From positions 9,751,001 to 9,815,000 of the forward strand of contig JAJNNQ010000023.1 of the NCBI GenBank assembly GCA_027886175.1: DNA of 64,000 bases, in the 5' to 3' direction. The first letter of the stretch is position 1; each line of letters opens with the position of its first letter. Of the stretch, positions 48,434 through 64,000 are shown one piece after another. The position numbers were made by a program, and so were the translations under genes. Origin of the DNA: Phylloscopus collybita. Taxonomy: Eukaryota > Chordata > Aves > Passeriformes > Phylloscopidae. The notes beneath the pieces are model-generated. The model was not told the DNA's origin, did not search any database, and saw only the letters and a program-made list of their open reading frames with translations.

Positions 48434-50229
48434 GAAAAAGTGAGTGATTTTTCCCTTTACAGTTAAAAGTTTTAACAGGTGTTGCCAGGTACAGAGTGAG
48501 TACCTGAGCAATTGAGTTTTGTTTAAAACACAGGTAAGACAAAAGACTTTATAAGAACTATCAAGAACAGCAGTAATTTTTTTCACCTGCTGTGACTTGG
48601 ATTTGTGGTGGCTTTTTTCAATTTTGGGACCAATTAAAAAAAACCCTAACTTTTCATGGGAGAGGTTTAGCAACTTTTTTACTCTGACAGGAAACAGTGA
48701 CATGATTTTCCAAGAAGTAACCAAACAGGAAAGCTACCAGGAAACAGAGAGGCACCATCCAGTCACAAGACCAAGAACTACAGACTGATGCCGCATTCAG
48801 AAGTTGGTGGCCTAGGCAGCTCTGGATTGCAGCTGCCTCGTGCCAAGGGATCCCTCACCCACCCCACAAGGACAAGGCCAATTCCTGATGGAGACTGTCC
48901 TCTCTGGAGACTCCCTTGTCCTACACTGAATGACCAGGGGTTGGAGAGGGATTGGCACAGCTGTCCCCACTGGTGAGCCAAAGCCTTCAGTCCCTTGGGA
49001 CCTAAAGCTCAGGGAGTTCACCTCCCACTGAGTTCAGCTTTCAGTGAAACAGCTCAGCAATCCTTCTCAGTGGTGGTGGAAGAGTGTTATTCATAATCAC
49101 CAGTAACTTGTTGATTATATTTGGGTTGATATTTTGAGATGCACCAGTTCACAGATTTTACTGAAATAGCCCTTAAGGAGGACAGCACTGGGCATCAAAA
49201 GTGACATTAGCACACTGAATTACTGAGCAAGAGTGTGATTGGAATTACTGCTGGATTGTTTCACTTCATTTGAGTATTTTTGCATTTGATTGCATGGTTT
49301 TATAATAAAAAGCATTCTGTACTTAGAGCTAATCTGTCATGGTGCACGTAGATCCCAACATGTAAATGAGAACACTACATGCAGTGCAGGAGTTATGAAT
49401 TGAAAAGGTAAATGTCAGCCATTACCCAAAAACCTCTGGAAAATTCTATTTCTATCTTCTTGCTCTCCTCTCTCTTCAAGCTCCATTCAGCTCTTCTTTG
49501 GCTGAAAATCAGCAGTAACTGCAAAAGAGAGACACCAACATAAACAATAGAGTCTTCTGAAACTTGAATTGTTCTGTCAGTCTGAAAATACTGTTCTGTG
49601 ATAAACCTACAGTGTTCTGCCACCTGAAGTTAGTCAGGAACTTTGAAACTCACCAAACCATCCATGACTGTTTTAATGTAGAGATGGTGGAGAAGTGTGT
49701 GTGCCCTCAGAGGCCACAGCAACCTCCACCTTGAATGTGCCTCCAGGAGAATTCAGTCCTGTGCACAGATCCACCAACAGGTCTGAGAGTTCCCTGCACA
49801 CTGATAACAATGGGTGTCCAACAAGGCCTCAGAGGGCATTAAATTTCTTGCTAGCACTTGTCAAAGCACCACAATATCATCCCACAGAAGCACATAGGCA
49901 CAGCACAAACCACTCTGCAGGACCCATCACTGTGGGACTCAAAGGATCAAAGAGTGGTGTGCACCAAAACAATAGACTCCCCAAGTTTCTAGTTTAGGGG
50001 CATAGTACTTTCCACTCAAAACCACAGAGTGAGTAACAATAAGATTTCAAATACTGAACTTCGTTGATGACCTCATAGGATTATTAAAAAAAAAAAAAAT
50101 AGATCAAAACCCGATTAAAAACATTTTTTGTTCCCTGAGCTATCCCTCCTTTCCTGTAGATGGAACAAGTACAAAAATAAAAATGCCTTTCCTTTTCTTC
50201 CCCCAGCAAAACAATCCTTAGAACAATTA

Positions 50230-50360
50230 ACATAACGGACTGTCAAAAGTGCTCATACCAAAGTGACAAACGCCGTGAGTGGCAGGCAAGCCCAGCCCGA
50301 CCCACCAGAACACTGCATGCTGGATTTGTCATGCAAATCAAAATGGAACCTGACATGCTC
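50230..50360. promoter_or_regulatory. Possible conserved noncoding element
   Basis: The stretch has balanced composition without repeats or a coding frame and carries an ATTA-type homeodomain core (AACAATTAAC near 50225) and an octamer-like POU site (CATGCAAAT near 50330). It lies midway between UTP6 and SUZ12. Conservation cannot be judged from one sequence. Confidence 0.25.
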
Positions 50361-53300
50361 TTTGTTCATTTCCCTTTCATAAAATCTACTTTAAATGCCT
50401 CCCATGTGCCTTGTTTTGGAAGCTGACATTCCAAATGCATCAGTGCAAATTAAGGAGGGATCCATTACCAATAAAGACGTTGTGATACAGAGAGTTTCAA
50501 CAAATCTTATTGGGAAAACTGGAGACATAACTGCTGCAGCTGGCAACTGTAGGGTCCCGCAGTTTGCTGCTTTTATGAAGTCTCTTTAGAAAATCTCCAT
50601 CAGTGGGTCCTTGAGGAGAAGTTCTGGCAAGCTGTCACAGTTTAATGTTTATAGATTATGTCTGCAAGCAATGGATACGTTGGGAATTAGGAATATTCAC
50701 AGTGGTTTTCCTTTAAGTTTTGTCTATATTAAAACAATTAATGGTTAATGTGCATAAGACAAATATTTAAATTGCAAATTGATTTATATTTATTTATATT
50801 CATTTTACTACCTGAGTGCAGAAACAATTATAGCTTTTTAGAATATGCACCCAGATGTACAGCATTTAACATGTACTTTATGAAAATGCCTTTTAAACAA
50901 TGAGAATGATGTTATGACCTCATGAAAAGAATTGGGAATCTTCCACTGACTTCAGCTGAGCCAGTGGTTCATCCCTTTGGGATATATTTTTAATAAAGCT
51001 CTCAAAGCATTTACTGAGCATGTGGGACTTCAATTTAAGAATATATGAGCACATCTGTTAATAAAACAGTTTGGAATTTACTCTCAAAAATAGACTAACC
51101 CAAACTTTGGACTACATTAACTTCCTTAGTTTTGTAATTAAAATAATTTACATGATGATTTGTTTTCACCCCTGTCAAAACCAGCAGTCAAACTGAATAA
51201 ATAGTGGTTCCATCACTGCAATTCCACTCTGAACATCCAGAAATTTAGATTTAAGACTTTGCAGTTGGTCATTTGGACTGTGCCATACCAGCATTAATCC
51301 TGGTACATGTCCTAGACAGATGTTATTTTTTCCCTTCTGATAGAAAAATGCTTGTCTTTGTCAGTGCATTGCTCTACTCTTGCAGCTTGCTGGCACTGAC
51401 CCTGCAACTTTAGATCCGAATCCTTCCTGGAATTTCATTCACTTACTCTTCTCTTTTTTCAGCTCTAAGTGGTAAAAAAGAACCTAAACCAACAAATACA
51501 ATATTATCATTTAATGCCTTAACAGAACTATTATCTGATACTTTACATATCATCTCTTTTAAAATGCAAAACCTTTACTTTCTTCTCTGCATTGGCTCTG
51601 AACTTGAATTTTTATGAATCAGATTTTTCCTCCTACTCATTTTGAGGCATTCTGTTTTGCCCCAAGATCTGAACATCTATACACAGGGAATTTCCAGTGA
51701 AGGGGAATGATGCCTCTGGAATTGTTTCCTTGCCAATTCACATCTGGCACTCAGTATAAGATCCATCTGCTTATTCAGGGTCCCCAGGGGCTTGCACAGT
51801 AGTAGCTCTGAGTGTGCCTTTTAATTTGGTTTTGTCATTTGGCTGTCTAAATGCAGCAGGGCAGTTACAACTAGTCAGTCATCATGTCCTAGTTGCCAAT
51901 TCATAACCCAGTAGAATGCCAGTCACATTTCAACAATTTGAAACTATATCAGTCATCTCCTTTACATACTCCCAAAATGTCAACACCACAAAATATATTG
52001 CTTAATTATCTTTATTTTAATTTATTTCTTATCTGTTGCCAGAGGTCTGGAGAGCAGAGTCATGCAAAGCTTAATTTACCTCACTAACCTGTCTAAGTTT
52101 CAAAGGGTTGGTGACACTGTGGCATGGCCTTGCGTGACCTACGTCATAAGTAGCAATTTTGGGAAAGATAGAACTTCCTCAGAGCAAAGCCTTGTATCTT
52201 TTAAATGCAAGCATGTTGGTGCCAGCATCAATTGTACTGGTACAACAAAAAGCATAAGCTATACCACATACAGATTTATTTTTCCTTCCAAAAACTAGAA
52301 TTTGCCTCCTACTGTGTTTCTCACATCCCTCTGTAGAGATGGTTTTAGCATGGTAAAAGTACTTGGAGCAGAGTCATGACAACAACCAGTAAAACTACTT
52401 CTGGAGTATGGATAATTCAGATTATAGTGTGCAGAATCATATCCTCCCAAGCAGAATTCCAAAACCAAGAAAAACTCTTGTAAAAGCCTTGTGAAGCCAC
52501 CTCTGGCATATGAAACCCCAGATAACTCTCCTATGAAACATTTAGATAAGCTTTCCCATGTGTGAATTTTGTGTATCTGTGCTAACTGGTAAACACTGGG
52601 AACACAGTTTCTGCCCTGATCTTATCCTTTAAGTAACTGACGGTGATAAAATTCCAAATTCTCACTTTAATAATCTGTACTGGGTTTAGCCACAAAAGAA
52701 AGAATTGGTCCCTGTTAAAACGTATCCCTTACTTAAAGCTGAAATTAATTAGCTAACTAATTCAATTGAGGTTTTGTTTTACTGTCTATTGACATGTTCT
52801 TTGATCCTCCAATATTTTTCTTTTTGAGTGACTGAAGATTTCATTCTTGCACTGTCAACAGAGCTTTTGTTCAGAAACCTCTATTTACATCTGTAACTGA
52901 CTTAATTCTCAGATCTTCCCAGCAGTTTCTCTTTGATCTCTGCATTTCTGAGTTTAATCATTAAGTTTGCATCTGAAGTGTTTCAGTTGCCATATCTTTC
53001 AGTTTCCGGGACTCAATTAAGAGAACACAAATCCTGAAAATTCACCTAGAATAACTTTTTGATAGTTTTGTATACTACACATACTTCATCTCTGAAATTA
53101 CAGCATGAACTAGAATGATTCCTTGTTCATTTCCATGTATTAAGTATTTAAATTTCAAGATGTGGCATTTTTTTTAGTTAGTATATTTCTGGTTTTAATC
53201 ATCTTAAGAGACGTCCCACTTTTCTAAAGCATATCAATCTATTGGGGCCAGGCTTTTCACAATTATTTTGAAAGAAGTAGTTTTAGTCCAGTATCTCAAT

Positions 53301-55960
53301 TCTAATGACAAACACTACTGCTAAAAAGCCACCAAGCAAAAATAAATCATTCACTGAAAATCAGGAAAAAAGTTCACTGTAGAAGAGTCATGAAAAATAC
53401 GGTAAAACAGAACTCCAAGAAACAAATCCTAAACAATACTGGTTAATTGTCACTGGTTGTTCACCATGTGAAAGCAGAAGGCAGGTGACTCCCTGGTGCA
53501 AAACATCCTGTGCATTCACTTTTCACCCCCTGCAACAACTCAAGACACACGAGTGACCTGCTGGCTGAAGGCTGTGCCTTGGGGGTGCATTAAGATTCCC
53601 TGAAGGCCAAGTTCCTTGAGTGCTGTGCTCCTGGAATACATTTCAGCAGCTCTGTACAAAAGCAGTCCCCAGCCAAACACGTGAATGAGAATCACAAGTG
53701 GCTGCTCTGTCAATCTCTCTCACACACACACACGGCATTCATGGCTACACTTGGGTTGCTGTGTGGGATCCTGACTCTTCCCTTTTGTCAGGCTCCACAG
53801 TGCTTCCCTTGCAGGAAAGTTTATTTCCTCTTTGCTCAGTTCCCTACTTATTAAAGCAGGGCAGCACTGCACACTAATATGCCAAAAAAACAGATGGAAA
53901 CTGAGAGCTTCCACCCCAACAGCAGCACAATCCTGCCACCCCAGATACACCCAGTACTCCACCTGCTCCTGTGCTGCTGCTCAGAGAGCTGGAACTGCTC
54001 TCATGCTGTTACCCAGAAAGCTGGAATTGCTCCCTTTCTCCAGGTGCAATATTATGTAGCCTCTCTTTACAAGAGACTGGGAAAACACTTAGTGAGCACC
54101 AACTTTTGTTTTCCAAGTAGGTAGGAAGAGTAACTTATCTAACAAGTTCCATGACCAATTACTGTTGATCTACAGCAAATCGGACTGAAAATAAAGAATA
54201 TGAACTGAAAAATGAATCAATAACTATTGCAGGTCAAGTTAACTCAGCACCTTGTGAAGTTTATTTGTGTCAATGAAAGAAAGGGGTGCCACTGAAATGG
54301 GTCTGGTTTTGCAGTACAGTGACCCAGATGGGACCTTCCCATCTACACATGAGGTGGTTTTGTTTGTCTGGGTTCTGGAGCATTTGTGTGGCCTCACTTC
54401 TCTCATGGGAAGTCTGGTTTTGGGGACAGGATGTGAGAAGGAGAACTTGGATGCATAAAAAACAACAAGAAGCAAGGTTTGGATTTAACCACAGAAGTGG
54501 AGTTTGTAAAGTCATTTCCATACTGGATGCCCTTGAGTCCCACTGACTCTGCTCGTTAGCTCAAGGCCAAAATAAAGAAACAGAGGCACCCAGAACAGTC
54601 ACTGAGGATTTGTTATTCTCAACAACACCCTGAACACCCAACCCCACTGCCTTACCAGTGGAGAATAACAATGTCCCCTAATGAATACTGACCCTGGCTT
54701 TCATGATGGCCCAAATCTGGAACCAATACCTAACAAAGACTGACCAAAAGTTTATATATTTAGCTCATACACACTCTTTTGTTCCAAAGTTACACGTAAT
54801 AATTATTTCCCAGAAGATAAACTGATGTGTAGCAGTATTTAGTTAGCTACTAACAATCTACATAGACAGATCTATGTTTAAAATGTGAGGAAAGCAGTAT
54901 AAATATACTGACAGAACCTTCATTTAGACTGAGTTCCAAATACACAAGTATTTATTTCTCCTTTAAAAAAATCTTTTGTGAATATTCTTGTGCTGAGACA
55001 CAGTAATTTGGAGGACTGGAAGCTGGAAAGTTAAGTAGTGTGGCCATGGGGTTACTACAGGTAACCAACAAAATAATCATGTAACTATGAAACGAAACAA
55101 AAATCCATAAAATGCTATAAAATATGCATGTTGTTTTACATATGTATCTGAAGGGGCAAAAATCACTGTAGTTCATCCATTAAAGATGACAGGAATGCTG
55201 GGCACGCACAGCCTGCAAAAAGCCATAGGAAAAAAAGATTTACAAGTAGCATATGCTTTCAATCTGCAGGAAACAAATCTGATCTTTTGGATATCAAATG
55301 CAAATCCCACTAACAGGATGTGAAAACAAGAATGGATGGACCATCTCAAGACTGAAAATCTGACACAGCATCTGAAAGCACCTCTGCCACCTACTTCTGC
55401 TTTCTTTTCAGGGTTTTGTTCCAACAGCACTCCTGGTTTCTAATTGATTGTTTCTTCCATCTTTATCATAAACTTATTAAACTGCCTTTCTCCCCCTCCA
55501 TTCTGTTAGGGTACTTCTTATCTTTATGGCAAAAAGATACAGTATCATAATCTACTATTTTAATTTAATGTGTTTATGTCAATTTCAGGCAAGTACACTC
55601 TATTTCACTGCATCTTTTTTGTACTACTTTATTAGAAAACACGTTTTCAGTGTCACTGGCTAAATATGGCAAACTTTCTGTAATCTGATGTAGATATATG
55701 CAAGAAAAATATTTTCATTTTTTGGGTTTTAATAAATGCATCTGTAAAATCTGTAGGGGTCTATATTACCAGGCAGGTCAAGGATACAACAGTTTCCCAC
55801 CATAGCTCATTTCTTTTAAAGAAACTGTTATGATTTCCCTCTTTATAAAATAATTATTTCTTGCTTCTAATTGTGCAAAATAAATAATAGTTACTTGCTA
55901 TTTTGTGCCCTGTGCTGTTTCTAACCGTCCATTCTGTGAAGCTCCAAATACAGAATGAAT

Positions 55961-56104
55961 CAGAATCACAGAATGGTTTGGGTTGGAAAGGATCTTTAAG
56001 ATCATCTCCTTCCAACTTGTGCCATGGCCAGGGGCACCTTCCATTAGAGCAGGTTGCTCCAAGCTCCATCCAGCCTGGCCTTGAACACTTCCAGGGATGG
56101 GGAA
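55961..56104 (-). mobile_element. CR1 LINE 3' fragment
   Basis: The plus strand reads CAGAATCACAGAATGGTTTG, GGTTGGAAAGGATCTTTAAG, ATCATCTCCTTCCAAC, GCCATGGCCAGGGGCACCTT, CCATTAGAGCAGGTTGCTCC and CTTGAACACTTCCAGGGATG: the reverse complement of the CR1 3' end, starting with the terminal 8-bp repeat remnant. A clear minus-strand copy truncated at its 5' end. Confidence 0.92.
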
Positions 56105-57429
56105 TGACATTCTGAGTTTTTGAGGACTGTACCTCATGGATACCCTGTGAACAGCCCAGGGCAGAAAATGTAAGTTAAAAAATTAAGAGTCTCTTTACCA
56201 ACTAAGGAAAACAGGCTCAAGCTGTTTTCAAGTCAAGGAAGCACTCCTACCTTTCCAGAGGGCTCAGAGGCAGATGAGATGTTGCACTGTCCTGTCTCAC
56301 TCAAGGCAGGAGTTGCAGCCCTGGTTCCTCTGTTCACAAGCAGATCCAACTCAATGCCAGAGATTAATTGCTGAATTATCTTTTACTCCTGCTTGGAAGG
56401 TTGCCCTCTCACTCCTCCCAGGTCTGAAATTTAGAAGGATGACCCACCAGAAGCAACAGAGACCTGGAAGCAGTTAGCAGGAAACAGGAATAAATTAAGC
56501 AATAAACAACTTCCAAGGACTGAATTGCAGTTACACAACACTGAGAAGCCTTTCTCACACATAACTCAATATTGATACATTTTGTTTCTTCTAACAGGGT
56601 GTCACCTGCCTCAAGCTCAACCTCTGATCACCCCAAAATAACCCAGAATTTGGGATACTGCTGCTCTCCAGCCTCTGAGTCCAGCGTGCCAAACACCAAA
56701 CATCAGAAGCATCACTGGGAAATCCCAGGTATTATAAGCAAATAAATTACACATAAGATCCTCAAAAATGTGCAGTGCATCAAACACTGCTGCTGCCAGG
56801 AGTGAGACTGGCATGAAATGAAACAGTCAGCAACAACAAGTGGCTGTAGAGAAATTGAGTAGGAAATAGAAAATAAAGAAGCTGGAATACTAAGCAGAAT
56901 TATGATAAGCAAGATAAAATATATAATAGTATTGTTGAGAGGAAGAAAACACAACGCAGGTAAAGTGGTGACAGCAATGAATTTATAAAAATGTAAGGAA
57001 ATTGAGGCTGAAGCAAAATATTGAAAAGCTTGCAGGTAAAGCACCAATGCCTGATAAGGGAAGGAGGGGGGAAATAAAAGAACTTTCCCAGAGCAAACAT
57101 GAAAGATAAATGGTACAGCAGAAAAAGCAAAAAGAGGGGGGCACTAGTCAGCAAAGATTTGTTTATTTGAATGTTTGGGCTGTATATACATATAAGTTTG
57201 TTAAACATAATAAGGTTAATAAGGGACAAATGAGACATCACTTTAGAATCTCCCTTTATTGATAATATAAGACACGTTTACAGCATGACTAACTTTGATG
57301 TATGGTTTTCCTCTTAATATTATCACTAAGTTCATTTCTCTTAACTCTAGAAATTAGAAGATAAACGGGAGAGGGTGGGGTGCCAGCACCACAGCTGTAC
57401 CTGGGATCAGAATTCAAGGCTGTATTTCA
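56105..57429. other. Intergenic DNA left of the SUZ12 CpG island
   Basis: AT-rich, no exon recognised. The minus strand has two overlapping 111-113 codon frames at 56712-57241, rich in L, I, F and S. This reflects an A-rich plus strand (AAATAAAG, AAGATAAAATATATAATAG) and shows no family motif. Confidence 0.55.

Positions 57430-64000
<6,571 letters not shown>

Larger units (their letters stand above)
48072..55960. other. UTP6-SUZ12 intergenic region, no gene recognised
   Basis: About 8 kb with only short scattered frames and no recognised exon. It contains a 26-base A run (48408-48433), a short CA repeat at 53721-53733, and a stretch at 50230-50360 with homeodomain/POU-like sites (AACAATTAAC, CATGCAAATCAAA) that may be regulatory. 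The genes on either side are transcribed away from it, so it is a shared upstream region. Confidence 0.6.

Noticed and set aside
56712..57241. Leucine/isoleucine-rich minus-strand frames resembling membrane proteins
   Set aside because: The hydrophobic composition follows from an A-rich plus strand; there is no conserved motif, start context or splice structure.

Overview
This is a 64 kb piece of a vertebrate chromosome, almost certainly a bird. The evidence is GT-AG introns in conserved animal genes, several CR1 LINE fragments with the typical bird tail (8-bp ATTCTATG-type units), short solo retroviral LTRs, AT-rich intergenic DNA, and sharp CpG islands only at promoters. No bacterial-type operon, CRISPR array, tRNA or rRNA was seen. 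The species cannot be fixed from the sequence.

Three genes are supported exon by exon. COPRS (PRMT5 cofactor) is on the minus strand with coding exons between 34068 and 31035. UTP6 (SSU processome, 18S rRNA maturation) is on the minus strand with 19 coding exons between 47284 and 36496, which rebuild to 597 residues with every splice phase closing. SUZ12 (PRC2 core) is on the plus strand: exons 1-3 lie at 58550-61832 and the gene runs off the right edge in intron 3. The gene order COPRS-UTP6-SUZ12 matches the NF1/SUZ12 segment of human 17q11.2.

Layout: 1-30.3 kb has no recognisable gene; it holds a 291-bp solo LTR (7635-7925), a 533-bp ERVL-like solo LTR (12428-12960), old repeats and simple repeats. 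COPRS occupies 30.3 to about 34.9 kb, with its CpG island at its right end. UTP6 fills 36.4-47.4 kb; CR1 fragments lie in its introns and a second copy of the 290-bp LTR ends 31 bp from the exon 7 splice donor. 47.5-57.4 kb is intergenic with three CR1 fragments. A 1.7-kb CpG island (57.43-59.13 kb) carries the SUZ12 promoter, exon 1 and the start of intron 1.

The three genes share no single pathway: two touch chromatin (COPRS through PRMT5 and H4R3 methylation, SUZ12 through H3K27 methylation) and one acts in ribosome biogenesis. I found no new multi-gene system. The most useful observations are two sister solo LTRs with intact 6-bp target duplications (one beside a UTP6 splice donor), complete gene models for COPRS and UTP6, a non-consensus splice donor in UTP6, and an 84-codon open frame upstream of the SUZ12 start.
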